Assembly (NCBI RefSeq): GCF_010993735.1
Contig: NZ_WQNI01000012.1
Span: forward strand, 62,001 to 126,000
DNA from: Chelativorans alearensis
GTDB lineage: Bacteria; Pseudomonadota; Alphaproteobacteria; Rhizobiales; Rhizobiaceae
Length of the DNA stretch: 64,000 nucleotides
Reading direction: 5' to 3'
This document shows positions 25,939 to 34,116 of this stretch, piece by piece (position 1 is the first letter of the stretch; every line of letters starts with the position of its first letter). Under the pieces are notes generated by a model. It was given only the letters and a program-made list of their open reading frames with translations. It had not been told where the DNA came from and made no database searches. Position numbers and translations under genes: made by a program.

Positions 25939-26850
25939 TTAAGCGGCTAACGGGCGCCTGAGTTGGGAACAGGCGTCAATGAACGCGCGGAGCTTTGGCA
26001 AATTTTGCGCTGTCTTTGTAAAGTATAGAAAGAGCCCATCGCTGCCCGGTGAATAGTCGAGCAGGACGGGTTCAAGCTGGCATTCGGCAATCTTTCCCGA
26101 TGCGTGGAATGTCGATGAATAGATCAGGCCCAAGCCCTGCGAGGCAAGGTTCTGCATGAGTTTGCCGTCGTTCACTGTCAGCGCCCCACTGGGCTCGATG
26201 CTGACAGTTTGCCCATCTTCGAGGAATTCCCACCGATAGATATCGCCCTTCCCCGGCCGGCGATAGCGGATACATTGATGTCTAGCCAGGTCACTCGGCA
26301 CCTGAGGACGCCCATTTTTCCTGAAATAGTCAGGTGATCCGAAGACCGCCCATTTGAAGGGCGGCGAGAGCTTTACCGCGATCATCTCCTTGGCGATGTA
26401 TGATCCGATGAGGATGCCTGCGTCATAGCCTCCGGCGATGAAGTCATCATGTTTATTGCTTACGGTTATGTCGATCTTCACGTTCGGCCAGGCTTCGCGA
26501 AAAACCGGTAGTATCGGCTCTATGACATGGGGCAACGCGAGACGCTCGACAACGAGTTTCAACGTGCCGGACGGTTCATTCGACGATTGGAGCGTCTCCT
26601 CGAGGCTCGTCTCGATGAGTTGCGCTGCAGGTGCAATTTTTGCAAGCAGGGTCTCCCCTGCCTCCGTCAAGGATATGCGTCGTGTCGTGCGGTGGAAGAG
26701 CGGGGCTCCTAGACGCCGCTCAAGCTTCTGCAGCGCCTGGCTGACCGCACCCGGCGTCACTTCAAGGTCAAGCGCAGCTTTTCGAACGCTCTGCCGCCTT
26801 GCAATAGCCAAAAACTCGGACAAACCATCGAATGTGTCTTGGCGGCCCAT
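25939..26850 (-). CDS. LysR-family transcriptional regulator
   Basis: This 303-residue regulator has an N-terminal winged helix (KAALDLEVTPGAVSQALQKL, residues 21-40, then APLFHRTTRRISLTEAG) and an effector-binding domain (GTLKLVVERLALPHVIEPIL). It is convergent with the cytochrome c gene (71-bp gap) and faces an A+T-rich region upstream. It belongs to the CrgA/PA-type subgroup that usually controls a neighbouring oxidoreductase. The target is not evident since no divergent gene starts within 600 bp. Confidence 0.9.
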   Translation of the reverse strand: MGRQDTFDGLSEFLAIARRQSVRKAALDLEVTPGAVSQALQKLERRLGAPLFHRTTRRISLTEAGETLLAKIAPAAQLIETSLEETLQSSNEPSGTLKLVVERLALPHVIEPILPVFREAWPNVKIDITVSNKHDDFIAGGYDAGILIGSYIAKEMIAVKLSPPFKWAVFGSPDYFRKNGRPQVPSDLARHQCIRYRRPGKGDIYRWEFLEDGQTVSIEPSGALTVNDGKLMQNLASQGLGLIYSSTFHASGKIAECQLEPVLLDYSPGSDGLFLYFTKTAQNLPKLRAFIDACSQLRRPLAA

Positions 26851-27459
26851 TTCATTCCCTTTTTCGAAAATCCCCTTGCGGCATTACCGCACTTAGAGCG
26901 AACTGTTCTATTTAATACTGCTGGATAAGGATGCAAATTTAAACAAACAGGCGGGCTCCGGGCACAGTTTGCGAATGCCGGAATTATTCAGGTTGGCACA
27001 ATCGAAGGAGTGAAGGCTCAAATCGACACCTTCAAATCGGTGCGGACCGTCAACTCGCCGTACGATGTCTGCTTCCGGGCGGGTCATCATGACGCCCTCT
27101 ACGGCCGACACGCGGGCGCGGAATCGAAGATCAAAAAATTGCGATTGTTTTTCAATTATTTGATGGTCTTTTCGGTAAAGTCGAAACCAACAGAAATACC
27201 AACAAAATATTTCTGTGTATTGGTTCGGTTCCCGCATATACTTCAATCGGCTTCATCCTACCGCACTGGCGCGAGACTTCAACCCGCTTGGGCCGAAAGG
27301 TGCCGGGCCGCTACACGGCTTGTTGCTCACATTCCAGCCGTCACATTGTGCTGCATTCGCGTTTTCATGGCTGCGACTGTCGTGTCAGCGCTTGGCTGAT
27401 CGTCCTCTGGGTACCAGCAGGGATATGACCAACGGCCAAAGATTTGCAGGTCTGGTGAG
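26851..27459. other. Gene-free A+T-rich region carrying dispersed repeat 3
   Basis: No gene is recognised between the LysR gene and the AraC gene. From about 27120 to 27250 the base composition is clearly more A+T-rich than the surroundings, and the segment 27185-27304 is repeated at 45115. Confidence 0.6.
27185..27304 (+). repeat. Dispersed repeat 3, copy 1, with conserved hairpin
   Basis: About 120 bases match 45115-45229 in the same orientation, with the first 70 nearly identical. The 5' part is an inverted repeat: AACCAA plus CAGAAATA (27185-27198), a 9-base loop, TATTTCTG (27208-27215), a 4-base bulge, then TTGGTT (27220-27225). The only clear change in the hairpin between copies is in the bulge. 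Its function is unknown: structured RNA, protein-binding site or end of a small mobile element. Confidence 0.85.
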
Positions 27460-28143
27460 ATGCAACGAGCACAAAAGCTGTTTGATATTGAAGAGCGGTC
27501 AGCCGATTCCCCCTTTGTCGACAAGGTCTGGCGTGCGCGGAGTGTCCCTTCCAAGGCGTTCATCTCGGTCGCCGCAAGTCACTGGGAGATCGTGATCTGG
27601 CAGCAAGCCGGGAACACGCACGTCACGATACGAGGACCGGAAACCAGGGCGACTGCAATGCCAATCCCCGTGGATGCGGAGTTCTTTGGGGTCCAGTTCA
27701 AGCTTGGTGCGTTCATGCCCGATCTGCCCGTCCCGATGCTCGTTGACCGCGACTTGACGCTTCCTTTGCGTGGAAACACATTCCGCCTCGGTGGTTCGGT
27801 TTGCGAGATTCCCAACTACGAAAACGTGGAGGTTTTCTTGGGGCGGCTCGCGCGAAAAGGGCTTATTACCTTTGATCCCATGGTCGTAGAGGTCATGGAG
27901 GGTGGGCCGATAGACCTGTCCCAACGCTCGATAGAACGCCGCGTTCGACGAGCGACGGGTTTGACCCTTGGCGCGATCAAACAGATCTACCGGGCGTACA
28001 AAGCGACGGCGTTGCTGGATGCAGGCGCCACCATTTCAGATGTCGTCGTCGAGGCCGGTTACGCCGACCAGGCACACCTCACGCGATCGCTGAAACGCTT
28101 CATGGGGCAGACGCCGGGTCGGATTTCGCAGGAGGCTCGCTGA
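27460..28143 (+). CDS. AraC-family (helix-turn-helix) regulator
   Basis: This 227-residue protein has a C-terminal AraC domain: SQRSIERRVRRATGLTLGAI and ISDVVVEAGYADQAHLTRSL, with GQTPGRISQ at the end. The N-terminal part (AASHWEIVIWQQAGNTHVTI) resembles the DUF6597-type sensor found in regulators of this size. It is followed after 185 bp by a RibD-C/dihydrofolate-reductase-like gene, a pairing frequent in proteobacteria, so regulation of that gene is plausible. Confidence 0.85.
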   Translation: MQRAQKLFDIEERSADSPFVDKVWRARSVPSKAFISVAASHWEIVIWQQAGNTHVTIRGPETRATAMPIPVDAEFFGVQFKLGAFMPDLPVPMLVDRDLTLPLRGNTFRLGGSVCEIPNYENVEVFLGRLARKGLITFDPMVVEVMEGGPIDLSQRSIERRVRRATGLTLGAIKQIYRAYKATALLDAGATISDVVVEAGYADQAHLTRSLKRFMGQTPGRISQEAR

Positions 28144-28221
28144 GCCACTGTCGTTTTCGTTCAATACAGGAAATACGCCGTCGACTATTTTGCGATCGCC
28201 CTCTGCTAAAGGGTCGATTCC

Positions 28222-28320
28222 GTGCCAAGAAGACAGCCTGCGACCGAATACGTTTCGCTCGACGGGGTCATCGACCCTGTCAGAATGGAAAAGTTGGCAT
28301 TGAGAACTGGATATCAAAGG
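28222..28320 (+). pseudogene. Relic of a second dihydrofolate-reductase-like gene 5' end
   Basis: The frame reads TEYVSLDGVIDPVRMEKLAL just upstream of the intact gene, whose start reads SVYSSLDGVVQDPVGMENSG. The two DNA segments are alignable, so this is the decayed start of a tandem paralogue. It ends abruptly before the ATG of the intact copy. Confidence 0.55.
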
Positions 28321-28328
28321 AAACCTGA

Positions 28329-28904
28329 ATGCCGCGCAATCTGGTTGTGAGCGTCTATAGCTCTCTCGACGGTGTCGTGCAGGACCCCGTCGGAATGGAA
28401 AACTCCGGCCTTGGCAACTGGGTCGGCCCCTTCAGCCGTGGCCCCGAGGGCGATGACATCGTGCATGAGGAGCTTTGGGCGGCCGACATCGTGCTATTGG
28501 GCCGCACCACCTATGAGGGGTTCGCCCCGGTGTGGCCCACCATCGACGACCCGGCCGGATTCGCGCGCAAGCTGAATGCCATGCGCAAATACGTCGCCTC
28601 GAACACGCTCGAGGAGGCAACCTGGACAAACACAACCGTCCTTTCCGGCGACGTGATCGGCGCCGTCCGCGACATCAAGGCCGAGGGCGGCGGAGACATC
28701 GTCGTCTATGGCAGCGCCGGTCTCGTCCATTCTCTGCTGCCGCACGGCCTCGTCGACAAGGTGCACATGTTGATCTACCCGACCGTGCTTGGACGCGGCA
28801 CCCGTCTCTTTCCGGCCGGCTATGCCTCGGATTTCAAACTGGGAGACCTCAGGCGCCTGGGCTCCGGCATTGTCCATGCCGAGTATCTTCCCAAATCTGC
28901 GTGA
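28329..28904 (+). CDS. Dihydrofolate reductase family protein (RibD C-terminal domain)
   Basis: This 191-residue protein has the RibD-C/DHFR-like fold: VSVYSSLDGVVQDPVGMENS at 7-26, ADIVLLGRTTYEGFAPVWPT at about 50-70, GDIVVYGSAGLVHSLLPHGL, and LLIYPTVLGRGTRLF-type C-terminal strands (MLIYPTVLGRGTRLFPAGYA). These small proteins bind NADPH and reduce unknown substrates; folate activity is not established for the family. AAGGAAACCTG precedes the ATG. Downstream the strand is empty for 230 bp. Confidence 0.88.
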   Translation: MPRNLVVSVYSSLDGVVQDPVGMENSGLGNWVGPFSRGPEGDDIVHEELWAADIVLLGRTTYEGFAPVWPTIDDPAGFARKLNAMRKYVASNTLEEATWTNTTVLSGDVIGAVRDIKAEGGGDIVVYGSAGLVHSLLPHGLVDKVHMLIYPTVLGRGTRLFPAGYASDFKLGDLRRLGSGIVHAEYLPKSA

Positions 28905-29135
28905 GATGTGGCCGCAGGCAAGCGTTCGTTCACCGGAAGGCCGCTGCACGGATCCTTCAAAACACGCCCGTTGGTGTTATCGTGCACGAAAAATGGCTCG
29001 ATTGGGGCCTTTGTTGCTTAGCCACCGGCCGATCATCATCGGGTCTGTGTCGCGAATTCAGGCGCCGCGTATGTCGGTTTAGGTTGACGGAGGATATCTG
29101 GTCCGGAGTGCGACGGACTATCCGAATATCTGCTA

Positions 29136-30164
29136 TCAGCGTGCAAACTCCGGAATCTGGAACCGTCGCCGATAAGCGCCCGGCGTCATTCCGGTAGTGC
29201 GCTTGAACAGACGGCGGAAGAACGCAGCGTCTTCGTAGCCCACCCGCCAACTGATTTCATCCACGGGTGAATCGGTACGCTCCAGCCGCCGCTTCGCATC
29301 CTCGATCCGGAGGCGCTGCACATATGCGAGAGGCGCGATCCCGGTTGCATCGGCGAAGCGCCGCTTGAACGTGCGTTCGGCAAGTTTCGAGCGCCTGATC
29401 ATCTCATCGACGGGATTGGCGATCGAGAAGTTGGTCGACAGCCACTCCTGCGCATTCAGGATTTCGGCATCACCGTGGTCGTTCCTACCCTCGAAGATCA
29501 TGTAGGGGGTCAGCCCGTCCCGATGCCATTGCAGCGCGAACATGCGCGCCACCTCCTGTGCGACGGTCGCTCCGATATGATGGGCGATGAGGTAGAGCAC
29601 CAGGTCGTGCCAGGTGTTCGACGCGCCCGAACTGATGAGGTCTTCGCGCGTTCCCGAGATTACCAGCACGCGCTCGGGATGGATCTGTATGGCGGGGTAG
29701 CAGGCGGCGAACTGGTCCGCGTAGCCGAAATGGACGGTCGCGTCCCTGCCGTCGAACAGCCCCGTCTCGGCCAGCAGAAAGACCCCCGAGCAAGCCGAGC
29801 ACAGCCTCGCACCGCCGTCGTGCATGCGCACAATCCAGTCCACCAGACGCGGGTAGCGACCCGTTTGCCATCCGCCCGGTCTGAGCAGGACCGACGGGAC
29901 GATGAGGATGTCACACGCCGGGATTTCGTCGATCGAGCACTGGACCTCGATGGGAACGCCGCTGGCCAGCCGCAACAGGCCCGCTTCCTCGCCAACGATC
30001 TCGACCTTGAATGGATACTCGGTTCCGGGGCAGGCGATCCCCATCATCGAGACCCCGTTCATGACATCGTAGATTCCGGCCAGCGTCGAGATGACGGCAT
30101 CCGGCAGCGCCAAGAGGCAGACCCGCAGCGGGACAGATCCGTTCTGGTTCGCCTGTCTAGACAT
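29136..30164 (-). CDS. GlxA-family regulator (DJ-1/PfpI domain plus AraC HTH)
   Basis: This protein is 342 residues from ATG 30162-30164. The N-terminal DJ-1/PfpI-like domain (RVCLLALPDAVISTLAGIYD; CSACSGVFLLAETGLFDGRD with a Cys at the elbow) is followed by an AraC double helix-turn-helix (RSKLAERTFKRRFADATGIA; VDEISWRVGYEDAAFFRRLF, TGMTPGAYRRRF). GlxA regulators control catabolic operons in response to metabolites such as nitrogen compounds. It is divergent from the methyltransferase gene (150-bp gap) and may regulate it. An in-frame upstream start at 30207-30209 adds 15 residues with no family resemblance. Confidence 0.9.
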   Translation of the reverse strand: MSRQANQNGSVPLRVCLLALPDAVISTLAGIYDVMNGVSMMGIACPGTEYPFKVEIVGEEAGLLRLASGVPIEVQCSIDEIPACDILIVPSVLLRPGGWQTGRYPRLVDWIVRMHDGGARLCSACSGVFLLAETGLFDGRDATVHFGYADQFAACYPAIQIHPERVLVISGTREDLISSGASNTWHDLVLYLIAHHIGATVAQEVARMFALQWHRDGLTPYMIFEGRNDHGDAEILNAQEWLSTNFSIANPVDEMIRRSKLAERTFKRRFADATGIAPLAYVQRLRIEDAKRRLERTDSPVDEISWRVGYEDAAFFRRLFKRTTGMTPGAYRRRFQIPEFAR

Positions 30165-30314
30165 CGTGGCCCTTCGCGCCGCGCCACGAGAAAGCGCCCA
30201 GCATGGCACGTTTGGACCGATTGCGGGCGATAGCGGCTCTGTCGCGCTGGCTACCCAACGCCCTACACCAGAGCCGCATCCAAGTGCAACTCAACTCCAC
30301 GAAGGAATATCGCG

Positions 30315-31385
30315 ATGCTAGATACACCGAAGATCGATCAGGCAAGGCTCGAAACCTTCGCCACGCGTGCCATAGGCGACCTCACAGCCGGGTATACCGG
30401 CGTGATGGTGAGCCTCGGCAGCAAGCTCGGGCTCTACAGCGCAATGGCCGGCGCCGGTCCGCTGAGCGCCAAAGAAGTCGCCAAGCGCGCTGGCTGCGCC
30501 GAGCGTTATGTCAGCGAATGGCTGAATGCCCAGGCCGCCGGCGGCTACATCGCCTATCACGGGCTGAGCGACACCTACGAACTGCTGCCCGAACAGGCGA
30601 TGGTGCTGGCTGACGAGGACAGCCCCGTCTACATCCCACATGCCTGGAACGTGCCGGCATCGATGTGGTTTGATGAAGCCAAATCGCTTGAGGCCTTCCG
30701 AACCGGCAAGGGCGTCGCCTGGGGCGAACATGACAGGCGACTCTCGTGCGGCTCGGCGGCGTTCTTCCGCAACGGCTACCGCGCCGCCCTCGTGCCGCAA
30801 TGGCTGCCGGCGCTGGATGGTGTGGTCGAGCAGCTTGAGGCTGGCATCGCGGTCGCCGATGTCGGCTGCGGCTACGGCCACTCGACGCTGCTTATGGCGC
30901 AAGCGTTTCCGAATTCACGTTTTTTCGGCTTTGACACGCATCTCGGCTCACTCGACGAGGCGCAGCGTAATTCCGAGGCCGCCGGCCTGTCGGACCGGAT
31001 CGAATACGGACTTGCACGCGCCGACGACTATCCGGACGGGCAATACGGCCTGATCTGCTTCTTCGACATTCTTCACGATCTCGGAGACCCGGTCGCGGCC
31101 GCCCGCCATGCGGCGAAGACCCTCGCACCGGGCGGCACGGTGCTGCTGGTCGAGCCGTTCGCGCACGACCACGTCAAGGACAACCTCTCGCCAGTGGCGC
31201 AGCTCTATTACTCGGCATCGACCGTGATCTGCACGGCGCACGCCATCTCCGAGGGCGGGCACATGGTGCTGGGAGCACAGGCAGGCGAGGCTCGCCTGGC
31301 CGAGGTTTTCCGCAAGGCGGGCTTCACGCATTTCCGCCGCGCCGTGGAAACGCCATTCAACCTCATCTTCGAGGTGCGGCGCTGA
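30315..31385 (+). CDS. SAM-dependent methyltransferase with N-terminal winged-helix domain
   Basis: This 356-residue protein has a dimerisation/winged-helix region (PLSAKEVAKRAGCAERYVSE, residues 54-73) and a Rossmann methyltransferase domain with motif I VADVGCGYGHSTLLMAQAFP at about 179-198. An acidic loop (FGFDTHLGSLDEAQ) and FFDILHDLGDPVAAARH follow. This is the architecture of small-molecule O-methyltransferases and of a widespread rhizobial group of unknown substrate. GAAGGAATATCGCG precedes the ATG. The GNAT gene follows 41 bp later on the same strand. Confidence 0.88.
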   Translation: MLDTPKIDQARLETFATRAIGDLTAGYTGVMVSLGSKLGLYSAMAGAGPLSAKEVAKRAGCAERYVSEWLNAQAAGGYIAYHGLSDTYELLPEQAMVLADEDSPVYIPHAWNVPASMWFDEAKSLEAFRTGKGVAWGEHDRRLSCGSAAFFRNGYRAALVPQWLPALDGVVEQLEAGIAVADVGCGYGHSTLLMAQAFPNSRFFGFDTHLGSLDEAQRNSEAAGLSDRIEYGLARADDYPDGQYGLICFFDILHDLGDPVAAARHAAKTLAPGGTVLLVEPFAHDHVKDNLSPVAQLYYSASTVICTAHAISEGGHMVLGAQAGEARLAEVFRKAGFTHFRRAVETPFNLIFEVRR

Positions 31386-31426
31386 GGCGCCGCATCCCTT
31401 CGGCGCAACTCGGGAAGGCAAACGCG

Positions 31427-31990
31427 ATGAAACCGATCACGGACAGACCCGACACCTTCATTCGCCATGCCCGACCGGTCGACATCCCGGCAATCCGGGT
31501 CATGCAGCGATGGTCGATGTGGGTCCTGGGCGGCCGGTTCTATTCGGACGACGAGGTCGCCGGCTTCCTCATACGGTACGGGACGATGGACGACGCGGTC
31601 GTCGAGGAGGGCCATTTCTTCGTTGCCGAGAACCGCGCCGGGACGATTCTCGGCAGCGGAGGCTGGACGCGCGGGCAGCCGGGCTACGCAAGCGGGCTCG
31701 GCGACAGTCCCCAAGCGGAGGCCTTGCCCACCGTTCGCAGCGTGTTCGTCGCCCCCGCAGCGGCCCGGCGCGGCGTCGCATCGTCGATCATGGCGCGCGT
31801 CGAGCGGGACGCCCTCGATCATGGCGTGCGGGAACTCGCGCTGACGGCGACGCTTCCCGGCGTCGCGCTCTACGAGCGGCTCGGATACCGGGCGTCGGCA
31901 AGCGAACTACTGGCGCTGGACGATGGCTGCAGTTTCGCCTGCGTCAGCATGACGAAGCGTCTCGGGGCTGCCGGCAGGGCCGCGGCATGA
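31427..31990 (+). CDS. GNAT-family N-acetyltransferase
   Basis: This 187-residue protein has the acetyl-CoA-binding motif A as VRSVFVAPAAARRGVASSIM (about 105-124) and ELALTATLPGVALYERLGYR at the C-terminal half. The N-terminal half (FIRHARPVDIPAIRVMQRWS) fits the first helix and strand of the fold. The substrate is unknown. Spacing to the methyltransferase gene (41 bp) and to the beta-propeller gene (192 bp) suggests an operon with the former only. Confidence 0.88.
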   Translation: MKPITDRPDTFIRHARPVDIPAIRVMQRWSMWVLGGRFYSDDEVAGFLIRYGTMDDAVVEEGHFFVAENRAGTILGSGGWTRGQPGYASGLGDSPQAEALPTVRSVFVAPAAARRGVASSIMARVERDALDHGVRELALTATLPGVALYERLGYRASASELLALDDGCSFACVSMTKRLGAAGRAAA

Positions 31991-32182
31991 GCTAATGGTC
32001 CGGTCATCGGTCGCCACGGAGACGGGATGCCCCGCGCCCGGGAGCCGCGCCAAACGGATACCCGATCACTGACCGCCCGTTCGGACCCAAGACCCGGGTG
32101 GTTCCCCACTTCGCGCGTGAAGGGCGTGCGGAGGTGGCAGTTCCTTCCCTTCGCCAAAGACGGAAAGACAAGGAAAACGACC

Positions 32183-33238
32183 ATGAAGAAGACATTGGCA
32201 ATCGCCGCGATCACCGCGGCCACCACGCTTGCCGGGCCCTTCGCCCCTGCGCAGGCGGAGCAACCGGCCCTCGTCCTGTACGAAACCAAGGGCCAGCAGA
32301 CGATCCGCCAGGAGGGCATCGCGTTCGTCGAACTCGACCCGGACGCGCCGGACTATGGGCAGATTCTCGCCCAGATGCCGCTGCCGCCTAACCTGATCTC
32401 GCATCACATCTTCTACAATCCCGCGCGCGACCGAGCCTACCTCACCTCGCTTGGCCGTTCCGAACTGCGGGTTCTCGACGTGACAAGCTTCCCGTTCCGG
32501 ACCAAGGTCGTACCGGTTCCCGGCTGCGATGAGGTGCTCGATACGATCGCAATGCCCGTGCCTTATCCGCACGGCATCACCGTTCATGACGGCATCGACC
32601 GGATGCTTGTGACCAGCACCATCAACCCGAAGGACCCCACGGATCTCGGCGAGTCGATCGTGGTTATCCAGCCGAGCACCGGCAAGGTGCTGTCAACGCA
32701 CAAGGTCTCCGACAAGCCGTCGCCGTCGGGCACGGCGCCCGTCGAGGCGTTTTTCGTCCCGGGAGTCGAGCCGCCGGTCGCCTACATCACCAACATGGCC
32801 GAGGGCCGCATCTGGATCGCCGAGTGGCAGCCGGAATCGAAGACGTTCTCGTTCCGCGGCGATTTCGACTTCGCCGCGACCGGTCAGGGCATGGCGCTCG
32901 AGGTCTATTTCAATGCAGCGGGCGACCGGGCCTACGTGACCACGGCGCTGCCGGGGCATCTCAACGCCTTCGACATCTCCGATCCACGTGCGCCCAGGCA
33001 CCTCTACGCGGTCGAGGCGGCGGGCGGCGCCCACCACCTGGTGTTCTCGCCCGACGGCAACCGCGCCTATGTGCAGAACAGCCTGATCAACATCCCGGGC
33101 ATGAACGACGGCTCGATTTCCGTGATCGATCTGGTGGCAGGCAAGAAGCTCGGCACCATCGACACATTCAAGGACGCGGGTCTGACGATCAACACGATCA
33201 TGCTGACGCCCGAGGCAGAGGACTTTCACGCCCACTGA
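32183..33238 (+). CDS. Periplasmic seven-bladed beta-propeller (YncE/lactonase-like)
   Basis: This 351-residue protein starts at ATG 32183 with AAGGAAAACG upstream. A cleavable signal peptide (KKTLAIAAITAATTLAGPF, cleavage near AQAEQ) is followed by repeated four-stranded blades: ISHHIFYNPARDRAYLTSLG, YPHGITVHDGIDRMLVTSTI, GMALEVYFNAAGDRAYVTTA and HHLVFSPDGNRAYVQNSLIN. The repeats have the (F/L)SPDG..(A/L)YV pattern of YncE/40-residue YVTN proteins. It may bind or hydrolyse a ligand in the periplasm; no catalytic residues are clear. A G+C-rich inverted repeat after the stop (33247-33275) without a T-run may slow transcription. Confidence 0.85.
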   Translation: MKKTLAIAAITAATTLAGPFAPAQAEQPALVLYETKGQQTIRQEGIAFVELDPDAPDYGQILAQMPLPPNLISHHIFYNPARDRAYLTSLGRSELRVLDVTSFPFRTKVVPVPGCDEVLDTIAMPVPYPHGITVHDGIDRMLVTSTINPKDPTDLGESIVVIQPSTGKVLSTHKVSDKPSPSGTAPVEAFFVPGVEPPVAYITNMAEGRIWIAEWQPESKTFSFRGDFDFAATGQGMALEVYFNAAGDRAYVTTALPGHLNAFDISDPRAPRHLYAVEAAGGAHHLVFSPDGNRAYVQNSLINIPGMNDGSISVIDLVAGKKLGTIDTFKDAGLTINTIMLTPEAEDFHAH

Positions 33239-33289
33239 CGCCACCGCTGCCGGCGGGGCCATGGGCTCCGCCGGTGCGAGACACCCAGT

Positions 33290-33406
33290 GACGCGGTCGC
33301 CGACGCGGTCGCCCAGGCCGCCTCATATCCACACCACTGGAGCACCGTGATCAACGGCAGGCAGATCGACTTCGAAACCTTCAAGACCGAATTCGGCGGC
33401 GACTGA
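33290..33406 (+). pseudogene. C-terminal fragment of an unidentified protein
   Basis: The frame reads VAQAASYPHHWSTVINGRQI and ends DFETFKTEFGGD-TGA. The text is protein-like with low-complexity-free codon use, but no start exists and I cannot name the family. It directly abuts a MATE fragment, so both are debris. Confidence 0.4.
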
Positions 33407-33573
33407 CCGTCATCGGCATCGCTACTGTCGCGGAGGTTGGTGTCTTTCTCGCCGCAACGATCTACGCAGCATCCTTGAGCGTAGCCGATGTCGCGGCCCA
33501 CACACTTGCACTGCGGGCGGCCGGTGTCGCCTATGCCATATCTGCAGCAATGCTTCAGGCTTCAATGGTCCTG
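33406..33573 (+). pseudogene. MATE-family efflux pump fragment
   Basis: About 55 codons (VIGIATVAEVGVFLAATIYA, then VADVAAHTLALRAAGVAYAI, SAAMLQASMV) match the middle of MATE/NorM multidrug exporters by eye. There is neither start nor stop of the original gene. The homology ends where unrelated sequence leading to dispersed repeat 1 begins. Confidence 0.65.
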
Positions 33574-33770
33574 TTGGCTGGCTGCGATACCATCAGGTGC
33601 CAACTACCAACGGAAATACCACCCCTCCGCCTCGTTGGATCAAGTTCGCTCGAGCCTGCTGAAACGCGCCCAATCGCGCCGAAAGTACCTGAAAATCAAG
33701 TGAATTCAGACACTTGCTTGGATTTCTGCGTAGAAGCTTCGGTGGAAGGGAATGTCGGGAGAAGAGGGGA

Positions 33771-33882
33771 TGGTGCCAGGGACGGCAAAGGCTTACGCCC
33801 TGGTGGGAAACCCGGAACGCCTCGTTGTATTTCGTAGCTTTTTGCCTGCGTCTTTCCCACTTCTGGCTTTCTGCTTCAGGCC
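33771..33882 (+). repeat. Dispersed repeat 1, copy A, preceded by tRNA 3'-end-like sequence
   Basis: TGGTGCCAGGGACGG (33771-33785) resembles the complement of a tRNA 3' end. It is followed by AAAGGCTTACGCC and about 95 bases (TGGTGGGAAACCCGG, then GCCTCGTTGTATTTCGTAGC and onward to CTGCTTCAGGC) that recur at 44170 and 60403 in the same orientation. On the minus strand all copies encode AESQKWERRRQKATKYNEAF, but no complete gene contains it. Confidence 0.85.
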
Positions 33883-34030
33883 ACGAGATACCGGTCTCGT
33901 CCTCAAGCGCAATGGACATGGCGCTTTTGGCCGCGCCGGGAGTTTGGCACACGAGCACAATGTCGGCGAGCCAACGGCCGTCGCAGGCACCATGGTATCT
34001 GCACAGGGACACGATGCTGCGCCAGCACAT
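33883..34030 (-). pseudogene. Probable fragment of error-prone DNA polymerase DnaE2
   Basis: On the minus strand the frame reads ADIVLVCQTPGAAKSAMSIA followed by LEDETGIS. This resembles the OB-fold segment of DnaE2 (LVLVRQRPGTAKGVMFxTLEDETG). It is cut at the repeat-1 boundary. There is no start, no stop and only about 50 codons. Confidence 0.5.
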
Positions 34031-34080
34031 AAGGTGCAATCTCATGCGCCCATTGACTTGCAGGTTTGTTTCAGTCATGT

Positions 34081-34109
34081 AGTAAAGCGGTTTACTAAAC
34101 CGCTTTACT
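34081..34109. promoter_or_regulatory. Perfect 29-bp palindrome, operator of the LacI regulator
   Basis: Arms AGTAAAGCGGTTTA and TAAACCGCTTTACT are exact complements around one central C. Each arm also contains a LacI-type half-palindrome (TAAA-GCGG-TTTA and TAAA-CCGC-TTTA). It ends seven bases before the start of the LacI gene, so binding would block its own transcription and perhaps that of the operon behind it. Confidence 0.8.
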
Positions 34110-34116
34110 AAGTGAA

